Source: Ditylenchus dipsaci (taxonomy: Eukaryota > Nematoda > Chromadorea > Rhabditida > Anguinidae). Taken from it: a stretch of 64,000 nucleotides of DNA. Below are positions 10,860 to 22,395 of the stretch, one piece after another. How positions within the stretch are numbered: position 1 is the first letter of the stretch; each line of letters starts with the position of its first letter. The notes under the pieces are model-generated. The model was given only the letters and a program-made list of their open reading frames with translations, did no database searches and was not told the DNA's origin. Location: contig SADC01000707.1 in NCBI GenBank assembly GCA_004194705.1, forward strand, positions 434,001 through 498,000. Direction: 5' to 3'. The position numbers and the translations under genes are program-made.

Positions 10860-13238
10860 ATGTATTTTTTGCTTTTATTGTACGTGTTTCTGGATCTATT
10901 TGACTATTTACAATGTCAATTCTACAATCAGTTTTACCCTGGTCCTTACAGCGCCTTTGGCAATGAACACAGACCGTTTTTCAGCGGTCAGGCACCCTTC
11001 TACGGCAATTTACCCCACCTCCTGACTACTTTGAATCTTATGTACCGCACCAACGAAGTGTAGGTAATGGGGCGGGTATGTTTAGTGGAGGAATTGGGCA
11101 AGCAATAAGTTCTGGGTTTGCTGGATTTCCAGCCTCGTTGACTGGAAGCAGTGGTTTGAGAAGAACAGCTCCTCCTTTTAGCTCTTTTAGAGGTAAGTTA
11201 TTGATGTGCAAAATGTAATTGGCTCTTTTTCTTGCATTTCAGGTGGATATTTACCTCCTTCTTCGCCACCATTTGTCCCTTATCAATCACCATATTTGCA
11301 GCAACATCACTTGCTGGCCGCTGTCATCACAGACAAAGACAACTTCCAGGTAGTCTTTCCAGATTGTGACCTTATTTTAAAAAACTTGATGTTCAAAACA
11401 AGACAACTTGATATAAATTTTATATTTCGTTCACCCTGGTCGGAGTTCGGTTTGGCGCACGGACCAAAAGGTCGAAACTAAAGGTCAAAGAATTAAATTG
11501 ATTGCTCCCACCTATTTTCTTAAATCTCACGCCTTTTTGTATTAAATTACCCGCTTAATTTTTAAAATTGAGTTTTCTTCTTTATTTTAAAATAATTTTT
11601 CAAAAACATTTATACCGTCATGTAGCCCTGGATCTTAGGTTTCTAATAAGCTATAACATTCAGCTGTATAATTTCAAAAATAAAGAGATATATTAACGAG
11701 AAGAAAGTAAGTTTTCGATTCAGGTCCGTCCATTCAAATACGTAAATATCCTAATTTTTTATATTTTACAATTAAAATTTCTAGCTTGTTAAAAAGCTGA
11801 GATTCGGGGCTACATGATGATGTGATGTAAAAATTTTAAAATAAGGTCGACAATTCCATTTTAAAATAAAGCGGGAGATTTAAAATGAAAAGCGGGTAAT
11901 TTAAGAAAAAAGCGGGGTGTTTTATACCCATCTAATGTCAAAACAAACCGCCCTAGTTAAAATCTAACAAATTTCGTAGTTTATTTCATAACTTCGGATA
12001 AATATGTATCGGGGGGTATATGAAACTTCTGTCCCGACCATTTCTGTCCCGATACTTCTGTCCCATTTCGGAATTTTATGATAATTAGGAAATTTATCAA
12101 AATTAAGAAACCGGACTAATATTTCTTATCTATCGCTTGTTCCACCAATACTTACTACGGACCTTAGTGGACCAATATCCCGAAATTTCAACTTTTTTCC
12201 TTGGTAACCCAAGGTGAACCCCTTATGATAGGGTATTGTACCGCGTTTTGGTCACTGGAGCAAGGCAAAAAGAGTCTCCTTATGCATTTTGATCAAGAGT
12301 CTTACTTTTGCAATTATCCAAGCCGAAGGAGGCGCAGGGGGCTCGGATACCGTGTTTCCTCTAATAAACGCCCCGGGGCGTTTATTTTCGGACTTGCCTC
12401 TAGGGCGGGGGCGTTAATTAGAGTCATTTTGGGAACCAAACTCTCAACCAAAATCCGAAACGTGGTATTGGTAGAGCTCCGGTAACTAAGAAAATGCAAA
12501 AAAACCATCTTAGAAAAAAAAATCTGTTCCTAGATACAAACCCTCAAAGTCGAAATGGGCTTTAATTAGAGGGGGGCGTTAATTAGAGGAAATACGGTAA
12601 GTAGTGAAAGTAACTCTGGGTGCATGAAAATGAATACATACCAGAATTTCTTTATGCAGTAGGCCCCAGTTAACTAAACTTTTTTCAAAACCTATTCTTT
12701 TAGTCTTTTGGATGTATCTACGTCTATATGACAGTAGCGTCAAAATCCTGTATCGAATCTGTTTTTTTAACACAAAAATTACGACTTCACCAACTCGGAG
12801 GCCAAAATTTAAGGAAACTACATACTTGCTCAAGTTGGTATCCACAGTAATGGCCTGAAAATTATAAAGTTCGTCAAATTTAAAATTAAATTATCCTATC
12901 ATACGTGAAATTGTGTGAGGTATTCTGTTTGACAGGACCAAAAGTGCAATTTTTTACACCCCGAATATCAAACCTCGGTTAGGTACTGCATGGCCAGGTG
13001 TATATTCATCTGGATGACATGAAAAAACAAAAACTGTATCGAAGATTTTCAGGCTCAGGGCTGTGGCTGGGACGGAGTTCGCCAGCGATGTACAGACATA
13101 TTGGGAATTTGCAAAGGTGGTTGCAGAGACTTTTCCTTGGACCTAGTTACCCACGACTGCAGATGTGTGCCCTTTGGCTATGCAGCGCTATATAATGGGT
13201 CTATCGGACAGACTGGCAAAAAGAAGAAGAAAAGATAA
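10860..13238 (+). CDS. Secreted protein with C-terminal six-cysteine domain
   Basis: Three exons: 10860-11192, 11243-11349, 13053-13238, about 208 residues. It starts with a hydrophobic signal peptide (MYFLLLLYVFLDLF). Next comes a Phe/Tyr/Pro/Gly-rich low-complexity segment (FYNQFYPGPYS, GGYLPPSSPP). The last exon encodes 61 residues with spacing C-x8-C-x6-C-x3-C-x11-C-x1-C, then GQTGKKKKKR and stop. The CxxxC and CxC pair recalls cysteine-stabilised peptides, but the spacing is not the canonical defensin one because the usual cysteine between them is missing. Gly before a basic run could be an amidation and cleavage site. Exon 1 needs one extra base near 11008 (T run) to stay open. The family is not recognised; a host-defence or matrix role is only a guess. 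It converges on the next gene, 144 bp away. Confidence 0.65.
11613..11828. repeat. Family C palindromic element
   Basis: The ends read CATGTAGCCCTGGATCTTAG and, in complement, CATGTAGCCCCGAATCTCAG. Related palindromes lie at about 46782-47005 and 56640-56895. Non-coding, MITE-like. Confidence 0.6.
12347..12600. repeat. Family A MITE
   Basis: The ends are ATACCGTGTTTCCTCTAATA and TTAGAGGAAATACGGTA in inverted orientation, with GC-rich CGCCCCGGGGCG inside. The same ends occur at 43577, 51692 and 58158, and as half copies near 310, 23950 and 63395. Confidence 0.65.
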
Positions 13239-13291
13239 AAATTAATATGTATTTCTCTTGTAAATGGTATCTAGCATATTTTAACTATCTA

Positions 13292-13297
13292 TTTATT
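13292..13297 (-). promoter_or_regulatory. Poly(A) signal of the Tyr/Ser/Gly-rich gene
   Basis: AATAAA on the minus strand, 86 bases beyond the stop at 13383. It lies between the two convergent genes. Confidence 0.5.
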
Positions 13298-13382
13298 TCG
13301 CATTCATTTCAATTTTTACACACAAATGCAAGCAAGTCAGGAATGCTGTTGATTGCAGATATATTCTCTATTTTTTGTGTCT

Positions 13383-14654
13383 TCACTGCTTTTTAACAGC
13401 TTTGGCATAAGGCACATGAGCTAGACTGTCTTCTGACGCTCCGCTTTTGTTTCCGGATTTGGAATTGGATTGCTGGCTGTTAGGACTGGTGGTGGAGTGA
13501 GTGGAGGTAGCTCGTCGATGGGATGAGCCTAAAATGCAAATGCTTGAAATTTAATCAAAAAACTTGAATTTGATTCTTATTTCAAAAATATTTTGAACTG
13601 TAAGATTAATTAGAATAATCTCACCCACCAAATTTATTTTTTCCAAATTCTTCTCCAAATCCATTGCTCGTCAATCCACCAAAGCCGGCTCCATTGAAAT
13701 TGCTGTATGGAGAAATGTTAGTAGCACCGCTTAAGTACTGAGATCCAAAACCAGCAGAATAAGGGTAGTTGGGACCTCCAGTTCCGAATCCAGTTGAGGT
13801 GTATGGGTAAGTGGACCGCCGAAGCCTGAAGAAGGATAAGGGAAACCAGTTTCAAATCCAGAGGGGTATGGAGATCCAGCTCCGAACCCAGAAGGATACG
13901 TAGATTGGCCTCCATTACCGTGAGCTCCATAAGCATTAGGGCAAAGTGGGTAGCAAATAATTGAAGCTACAGGAGTGTAAGGCTGCACAGACGTGTAGGG
14001 AGAGGATCCAATTCCGCCGTTGTAAGGAGATGGTACCACAGGAGGGTATGAGCCGTATGGACTCAAGGCCCCAGAATTGTATAGAGAAGATGGAGATGGA
14101 ATGGATGGAGACACAGATGCTGAAGAGACAAGGGGAGTGCTGGGCACTGGGTTGGTCATGGACACGCAACAATAGGCTGGGGTATTAGGTGAGGTGGATG
14201 GGTAGGTTGACACTCCAGTGCTTAGAGATGATCCTTGGCTGTAAGGGGAAGATCCAAAAGTAGAAGAGGCTAAAGGTGAGGAACCATAGGGAGAAAGTCC
14301 ATTTCCGTAGATGGAGCCCCCGTTGCCGTAAAGGAAAGTCGAAAGTCCAGCCCCGTAAAGACTACTTTGCTGACTGTAAGGGTACTGGGAAGAAGAGGCA
14401 TAAGGAGAAATTCCCTGACCTTGGATGCTAGGACCAAATGAAGATCCGCGGTATTGAGAGGAGGAGCTGTAAGGAGAGTAGATGGATCCGGTGTTAAATC
14501 CGCTCAAGGACGAGCTTGAAGGGTACTGAGATAGGCTACCAAACTCGGAAGAGCTGCCAAATTGACCGCCACTGGAGGAGAGACCGGAGGGTTGAGCTAA
14601 TAGGACAGAAGCATTGAGCAGACACAGCAGGAGAATGGTGGGAGTAGAGAACAT
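13383..14654 (-). CDS. Secreted Tyr/Ser/Gly/Pro-rich low-complexity protein
   Basis: Two exons, 13629-14654 and 13383-13528, about 390 residues. The start ATG at 14652-14654 opens a signal peptide (MFSTPTILLLCLLNASVLLA). The mature chain is built of short Ser/Gly/Tyr/Pro units such as SSSQYPYSQQ, YGNGLSPYGSS and GSPYPSGFETG, with two cysteine clusters (AYCCVS and IICYPLC). The last exon is Ser/Thr/Lys-rich and ends AKAVKKQ. This composition is typical of extracellular structural proteins such as cuticle, silk or adhesive, in which tyrosines may be cross-linked and cysteines paired; no family is recognised. One base is missing near 13808, in GGTAAGTGG as read on +. Without it the chain would end in a non-repetitive tail. 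Confidence 0.75.
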
Positions 14655-16223
14655 TTTGGTACCTGCAAGTGGTTTTTTGAATACAAAAGTTGTTCTTTAT
14701 AAATGCATACAGCATTAAATAAATGCAAAAACTCAAAAAGTATTTTTTTATCCTATTATTGGCGCTATTTTGATAATAAAATCCAGTTTAGAATCAAGAA
14801 GCTTATGGAGATCCAGATCTAAACCCAGAAGAATACGTAGTTTCCTCTAAAAGAGCCGAACTGAACATCCTCCCGCGTCTAAGCCCCGCACCCTAAGTCA
14901 AGACCATTTTTCTGCTATTGAGTTTTAAACTACTTTTTGTGTATGACTTGCAGACAAGTTACCTCTCAAATTGTAGTTCATCTCACTGGCCACAGTTTGG
15001 ATATTAACTTTCTAGGGGGTCATATACAAAAGTAGGTAAAAACATGATGCCACGAAAATAGATCACGGACGGCGTATGAATGCCATAAATGTCACTAAGT
15101 CGGTAAGATCGAAATAGCCGAATGCACAATGCTAGCATGACAATCAGTGAAAAGAAATCCATGCAAAAAAACTTAAAAAAACTCTGAGACTCTAAAATTA
15201 AAAAAAATTCTGGGTTCGAATCTCACTGAAAACATGCCGCTTTTTGAGAGGCTATTTACAGTTGGAAAACACTGAACTGATGAATATTTGGACTTGCAAA
15301 TGCATTTATATATGAAATTTGTCAGGTGTGAAACAAGTTTGTTGCTGTAACTTAGGAGGATACCTGGACAATGGGATCATAAGCCTAGGAACAGACAAGC
15401 CTTTGTTGTGTGTCTGACCAAGAAGATTTCTGCAGAAAAAGCTAAACAGATTATCTGGCGTAATCCTGCAAACCCTTAGGAGAAAAGGATGCAGTGTATT
15501 GTTTGAGGTGTTCAACACAAAAAGATTTGCGAGCATGTTTTTTGGTACGAGAAGCAGAAATAACAGTGGAAGAATTTAATAAAAAAAAAGACTTTATTGT
15601 GCTTGCAAACAAAAAGCAAAAAGAAAAAAGCCAGTTTTTTACGTTAGCATGTGGATCGAACCAAAAATCAAACCAATTAAATTTTTCAGTCTTGAAATGA
15701 AAAATGAGCTATTTATTTGAAAAAATCATTTTTTACTAGCCGTTTTGCTTTTTGAATGACCATTTGTATCATGTCTTGAATTTTTGTAAATCCTTTATCA
15801 AAATTTAGAAAGCCTTTTAATTATGTTTTGAATTCTGTGATAGACGTCTTATCAAATCTACTATAAAACTGGTGCACAAGATTTACATATAACGAAGTAC
15901 GGCCTATTCATGGTTTTGCCTTGGTCCCCTGTTGTTGTTTTTTGTGATTTTTCAAATATTGAGCTTACTTGTTAGGCAAGGGCAGGCTAGCATTATTTAG
16001 GACGCACTCAAACATTTCTTAAACTCATGTATAAGTCCGTCCTATCATTTGCTGGCCTAACCTTGCCTAAGTCTAAAAATTGCAAAAAATTTAACAGGGG
16101 GAACCGAGGCAAAAAAACCCTTTGTTTGATATAATTTGAAAATTTGCTGTTGGGAATTGTTAACTTTGAAACACAATTCCCAATAAAAGTTAAAACTCTA
16201 ATTCACAATGCTGGTCATTAAAT
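14655..16223. other. Intergenic region with repeats
   Basis: No gene recognised. A family D palindrome spans about 15918-16112 (CCTTGGTCCCCTGTTG at one end, GGGGGAACCGAGGC at the other). A tRNA B-box-like CTGGGTTCGAATCTC lies at about 15212 without a matching D-arm. Confidence 0.4.
15918..16112. repeat. Family D palindromic element
   Basis: Inner arms carry GGCAAGGGCAGGCTAGC and GCTGGCCTAACCTTGCC. Related copies lie at about 19785-19962 and 53873-54020, with a fragment near 32500. No ORF. Confidence 0.6.
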
Positions 16224-19200
16224 TTATTGAGAAATGCACCACTCGAAAGCATTTAGGAAAAGTTTCATCCAAGGAGAATTCAAAGACTTTTCTTCATTAG
16301 TCCAAGGATAGTTGGGCCATTGCCAGCTCAAAAAGGATCTATCAGGATGCGGCATCAGTGCCAAATGGCGACCATCAAGTGAACAAAGTCCAGCCACACA
16401 CTCCTGGCTTCCTAGACAGACCAAATATTATTTGCATTTTTGCTAGTAAAATCCAACAAATAACCATTTGGGTTGTCCGGATATTGCATGGTTGGCTGGC
16501 CATGGTTGTTGCAGTATCGCAGTGAGACACATCCATTTCGCAGTAGTTCATCAAAGACGTGTGGCTTTTTATACACAAATTTGCCTAGAAAAAGTTGTTG
16601 ATTTGAAAATTGGATCTCAAAATTATGGTACTTTTCAGATACCGACCCCTCCGCTATTTCTGATTCTTTTTGGATACTGAACGCACATAAATGTTCGGAA
16701 AAAATATGTTTTTAAATGCAAATTATGGCGATTAAGATGATTGTCGTTAGCATTTTCACCATGATCAGTATAGAATTTTTTTTAAATATTGGGGGTGCTG
16801 ATAACCGAAAACAACCCTTTTACATCAAAATTTTTTTGAAAAAGTAGATTATTTTATGGCTGTAACTAATTTCACCCGCCAAATCACTGATTTATCCCTC
16901 CAAATTTGAATTTTGAGCAAAATACTCGTTTACGCCACCAAATTATTGATTTACCCCACCAAATTTGAATTTTTAGTCAAATACTGCATTAAATTTTGCG
17001 GGGATTCGAATTTTATAGTTAAAAATAACTTGGATCGCTTAGAATACCGCCCCGGAGTGGCCAGAAACTCCTGAAAGTTGGTTTTTTGGGGGTTTACTAA
17101 AGGGGGTGAACTTTTTGCGAAAGTTCGATTAAGCGGATCAGAATTCCAGTCAAATGGGCTAAATCGCTCAGAATTCAACACCACCCTAAACCGTCCTAAA
17201 CTGCTCCAAACCATTATCTAATTACCCTAAATCAGTGCTTAGTGTGGTTTCAGATGGTTGAGAATGAGAATAAATGTTTCAGATGGTTGAGAATTCTGAG
17301 CGATTTAGCCCATCGGACTGGAATTCTGATCCGCTTGATCAAAATTTCGCAAAAGCTTACCCCCTTTAGCAAACCCTAAAAAACCAACTTTCAGGGATTT
17401 CTGGCCATTCCGGGGCAGTATTCTAAGCGATCCAAGTTATTTTTAACTATAAAATTCGAATTTAATGCAGTATTTGACTAAAAAATTCAAATTTGGAGGG
17501 GTAAATCAGTAATTTGGAGGGGTAAAACAATTTGAGCCATTATTTTACCCACTTTCTTCTTGTCATTTTGAGCGAAAAAGCCTTTTCATATTGATTATGT
17601 TTAAGTCTCGTATCCAATGAGAATTTTTTTATGCGGGAACGCTTGTAATTTTTTTCTGTTGGTATCATTTTGTAGCTAAGACGCAGGTCTACACAATGAG
17701 ATTTCTACATATAACTTTCAGTCATCTGAGTGAAAGGCAAAGTGCAAGTAAACACCTTATTAATACAACTGTTTTAGTGATAAGTGGCTGGAAAAATCTC
17801 ATTGTCTAGCCCTTCATCTTAGCTACAAAATTACACCAACAGAAAAAAATTACCGCCGTCCCCACATTAAAAACATGCAAAGGATACGAAGCTTTAAAAG
17901 TTTCCTAGGTTATGTTATTTTCATACTCTGAAACCAGTTTTTGAATCTCTTTTCCGGCCTTTTTCTGACCTGAATGACCAACTTCTTAGGCCGTGAAAAA
18001 TTCGCAAAACAAATTTTCAAGTTCCTTGAAAGAGAAGTTCTGCAATTCTGTATTTTGGCCGGACGCCTCAGGACATGGGAAATTAATTTTTTAGGCTTAA
18101 AGAAAGCCTACGATGTGCTGAGTAAGATAGCACTACATTCAGCCACTTTTTGTTGAAAATTCGCAGAGCTTTGGCCTCCCGAAGTTAGGCACTCAGAGAA
18201 ACCAGTACATTTTTTAGAATAATTTATACTTAGTAACAAAATTTAATGATGCACTGTCGTTTAAAAACTTTATCGACGCCGAATGAGTTTTTTTCTAATG
18301 AACACAAAAAATTTACAATATGTTGTGAATTTTGGCGAAAATGTGTTTTTTTCAAATAATCAGCATTTTTCGACCACCAATTTTTGGCGAAAAACCACCA
18401 TAAAAATCAGAAATCTGACTGTATCCTCCTGAATTTCAGTGCACCAGAAAAAAGAAATTAATTATGCGTCTTTTGGTTTAAAAAATTCCGAAAAATGTTG
18501 CAGGAGTCAAGACGAAAAAGATTTTTGAAGTTTGATAGTTGTCCAAACTCTTTGCAGTTTTTGACGTGTAACTTTTTTTACGCTTCTTTATAACGACCCG
18601 GAACCGTGATCAGCGTACCCAATTTGCTTACGAAACTACTCTTAGAAGTTCAAATCAACTGTCATTTTTCAATTTCTTTCCAGGATAATCAAACGAGTCA
18701 ATAACTGGTGATTGTTATATTTATTGTCGTGAAAGGAATTTGAAATATGATAGTGAAATTGTACTTCTCAGAGTGGTTTCACAAGCAAATCCGATACGTT
18801 GATCAAGAATCCAATGATGAAATTTCAGGTTTGCTTCGTAAAAAAAAATTTTACGTCAAAAACTGTAAAGAATTAGGACGACTAGTAAACTTCAAAGGTC
18901 TTTTTCATTTTGCCTCCTTCATTTTTTTGGAATTTTTTTGCCAAAAAGACGCAGAATTGAATTCTCTTTCTGATGCACCGGGTGCACCGGAAAGCTTTTC
19001 GACAAAATTCACTGCAGACTTATGGTTTTTGTGCTCATCAGCTCATTCTGCGTCAAAAAAATTTTTTTTAACGACTGTACGTCATCAGATTTTCACTAAC
19101 ACGCGAAGTGTACTAACTTAAGGTGGTTTTTTTAACAAACTTTATATACCAATCGAAAGCTCATAACATGCCCATTACTGCACCACTCACTGAATTTTCC

Positions 19201-22200
19201 CACGATGATTCTATAATGAGAAAATCGAGCTTGAAAAGTGAGATATTTTTTGTTTCAAACATGTCCAAGTTATTATTCGTTGGTTGCGTGGTGTAGTGGA
19301 CATAGTTTCACGGCCCAAAAAGTCTACGCCGGGCGCCGACACCAGCGCTGGTCCACCGAAAATTTTTAAAAGACCATGCTCACGATAGTCCCCTGCTAAT
19401 TCAATTTTTTTTCCTGATCGTTGGAACTCTGTACGGATTTTTTATTTTGGTCTCTAATGAAAGAAGGCCTAGAATTTAATTTCACTACTGAAACTACAAA
19501 ATGAAAGAATTTCTCTTTCGAATCGCCAAATTACAGCAATTTTTTATATTCGGATTTAAAAAGTAGGCACCTTCTCCATGAGAACACCATACTCCTAGTA
19601 CCGCATCCTGCATTCCAGTCAACAAAATTGAGTTCGATTTCTCAATACGCACAGTGTTGAAACCACTGTAGAAACGACCACTTTCATTGTCATCCAGAAA
19701 TACATTTGGTTCACTCCATCCCTCTTTGCTTGGCTCTGCAAATTAGGTGTTAGAAAAAAATGGACCCTATCCAACCAAGAGTGATTTTTTTGTCGTTTGT
19801 CCCTCTACTGAATATTTTTTTATTTTTCAAGCTTAAGCAAGGGTAGGGCAGTTTATGTTAAGACGGACTTAAAAATATCTTAGAATCATGTTTGGGTCCT
19901 TCGTAACATACGCTGGTCTACCCTCGCCCTTGCAAAAAATGTAATAGAGGGGACTAAGGCAAAAAAAACCCTCTTCGTTGATAGGAAGGCTTTAGGACAA
20001 GTGTCTCTACATTCGGCTTACTTTTTAGTTAAATGAATAAAGTTATACCAACCTGCACCCACAAATCCTAGCAAAGTCATCAGCTGGCAGCCATTGCACA
20101 CCCCCAAAGAAAAAGTTTTGGGATTGCTCCGGAATTCAGCAAACATTTGAGTGACATTTTGGTTGAACTTGATTGAAGCGGCCCAGCCTTTGGCTGACCC
20201 CAACACATCTCCATACGAGAAACCGCCCACAAAGGCTATTCCTTGAAATTGCTTTAGAAGATCCTTGGAGTGGCTAGATGCCTCAAGAATATCTTGCATG
20301 GTCAAGTCATAGGCCTGGAAACCTGCCATCATGAAAGCAGCAGCCATTTCTCTGTCTCCGTTGCTGCCCTCTTCGCGCAGAATGGCTATTTTCGGTGCTT
20401 CTGAAGAGTTTAGGTTAAGGTGCGGGGTCGTGAAAACGTCAATATTCTTGAGATTTTTGTTTTTAGCTAATCAGGAAACATTCATGCGTAAATTAAGTCT
20501 TAAAACAAAAAAACTTGCCTTTGTCTCGCGGTTATGTTTTGCAATTTATTTTTATTTTTCTAAAAGTGTCAAAATAGTTGTTTAAATTTTTTGAAGCTAC
20601 CGGATATCTTTCCGGAAGCCTAAAATTAAACTTTCTTTTAAACTGTTGTAACGTAAAAGTGGGAAGCTAATCCACTGCGCTACACGTGTAGAACTTTTAG
20701 AAATAGTCGTAATTTGAGCTATATGTAACATCTCCCCTTTTAAGTATTAATGTAGATTTTAATGGACTTATAGGAACCGTTCGCAGGGCTACTAGGAATC
20801 CGGAGTAAACATCCGCTAAGATGAGTCTCCCTATCAAACCTCTTGTAAGAAGACAGGGCATGAAATTATGAAAGATCGGATCGAATTTTTTTCAGTGCCT
20901 AAATGGAAATGATCGTAAATATTGTTTGTTCACGCTCTACGCAGTTCGTAGTCAGCCAAGTTATTGAGCCGAAAATCCTAAATGGCGTTAGCAAACAAAT
21001 TTATTTTCGGGAACTGTTGAGGTAAAAAAATAAAAGCTCTCTCTATTAGAAGCCCCCCTCTCTCTGAAGGGGGTATTATACGGTGGCCACAATGAAGGTA
21101 TGAAGTCGAAGTGCGAAGTCCATTGTGGCCCCCCCCCACACCCCAGACTTCACTGCTCACTTCGACTTCACACTTCACCCATCCATTGTGGCCAAGGCAT
21201 TAGAGAGAATACGGTATCTGAAGATATAAAAGACATGCCTGTGAAGACGTTCTTCAGTACGTTCATAGCTCCTTGGTAGTCGAAATTAGCAGAATATTGA
21301 ATATGATTCTGAGTTTGCCTCCAGTTAGCTTGTTGTTCCACACATTTGCTAGCCAATTGCATGGTTTGCAAGTTGTCACTGGTCTCTTCCCACATTTCTC
21401 GCAGACCATTCAGCGACTTCTCCAAATATTTTGTGCCATTTATGCTCACTTCCACCGAAAATGATAAGTTTATTGCAAAGAAAATCCAAAATGAATTCGA
21501 CTTCACAAGTCGTTTTTAAAAAGTTTTATAGTATTGCCAATAAACACCTACAAGTCTCGACATAAAGACACTCTATTTTGAAAAAAGGTGTCTTTATTTC
21601 AAGATCTGCGTGTGTTTTTTGGAAATACCTAATTGGTACTTACGGTTTCGTGAGTGTAAATTTTCATTTTTTGATTACACTTCTATAAGCAATTCGACCA
21701 CGCGGAGCACGAATCTGGCATCAGAATTGGCATTTGTCTCTTTAAAGAGTTTTTTTTCAAAAAAACATACATTTCGTGACCACCTCTTTACTTATTTTAG
21801 TCATAACTTTCCATTAGAAAATTATCATTACATTATAGACATTCATCCCCTTTAGTTTTTATTTTTCTCTAAAAAAATTAAGTTTGTTTTCGCAAAGTTT
21901 TTGAAAGAGATTACAACTGCGTGTTCAAGACTACCTTTGCATCTGGTCCAAAAACAGCCAAGGTTTGCCCAATTTCACAGATTCTTATGCCATTTTTGTC
22001 TGCTTCTAAGAGTATTTGTTGTAATCTGTCTGATTGCACCTCCAAAATTAGTCCTAGCTCTTCAGCAAATAAGTGCTCTAGCAATTTTTCTGGCTGATAG
22101 CACTCAGGTATGTTGAAGAAGCATTGGACGGAGCAGTTGCCAGCAAATGCACACTCAAGCACAGCAGTGAGCAGACCACCGTCACTTACATCATGACCTG

Positions 22201-22395
22201 ACAGAAGCATGTCCTGTTTAATCCAGTTTTGGACCATGTTGAAGCAATGTTTGAAGTAAGCAGCATCATCTAAGTTAGGCACTGATTGTCCACCAAGTTG
22301 GGCATGACATTGTGCTAAAGCAGAGCCGCCCAGTCTTGGCTGTTTTTGTAGGATTTGAGATGCCATTGAAAGGTGAAGAATGGTGGTTTCGGAGC
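16224..22395 (-). CDS. PFAS: PFAS exons 14-19: C-terminal synthase half and glutaminase
   Basis: Exon 14 has LGGSALAQCHAQLG and SGHDVSDGGLL. Exon 16 opens the class I glutaminase with KIAILREEGSNGDREM, GGFSYGDVLGSAKGWA and GVCNGCQL, the nucleophile Cys codon being at 20096-20098. Exon 17 has VWCSHGEG and exon 18 QYPDNPNG. Exon 19 has DGRHLALMPHPDR, with the catalytic His at 16347-16349. The triad acid after it is Asp (16341-16343) where PFAS enzymes normally have Glu (HPER). The exon 15 acceptor reads TTTTCG instead of TTTTCAG. The stop TAA lies inside CAATAAAT, so a poly(A) signal overlaps it. Confidence 0.94.

Larger units (their letters stand above)
11350..13052. other. Intron 2 of the six-cysteine gene
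   Basis: No exon found. It holds a family C palindrome (about 11613-11828), a family A element (12347-12600) and fragments of the repeat also seen at 1465-1700. The rest is AT-rich. Confidence 0.5.

Noticed and set aside
18747..19121. 124-codon open frame
   Set aside because: It overlaps A/T-rich inverted sequence in a PFAS intron and has no recognisable protein features or splice context.
20655..20695. tRNA gene on the minus strand
   Set aside because: Only an A-box-like TAGCGCAGTGGATTAGC is present; there is no T-arm or acceptor pairing.
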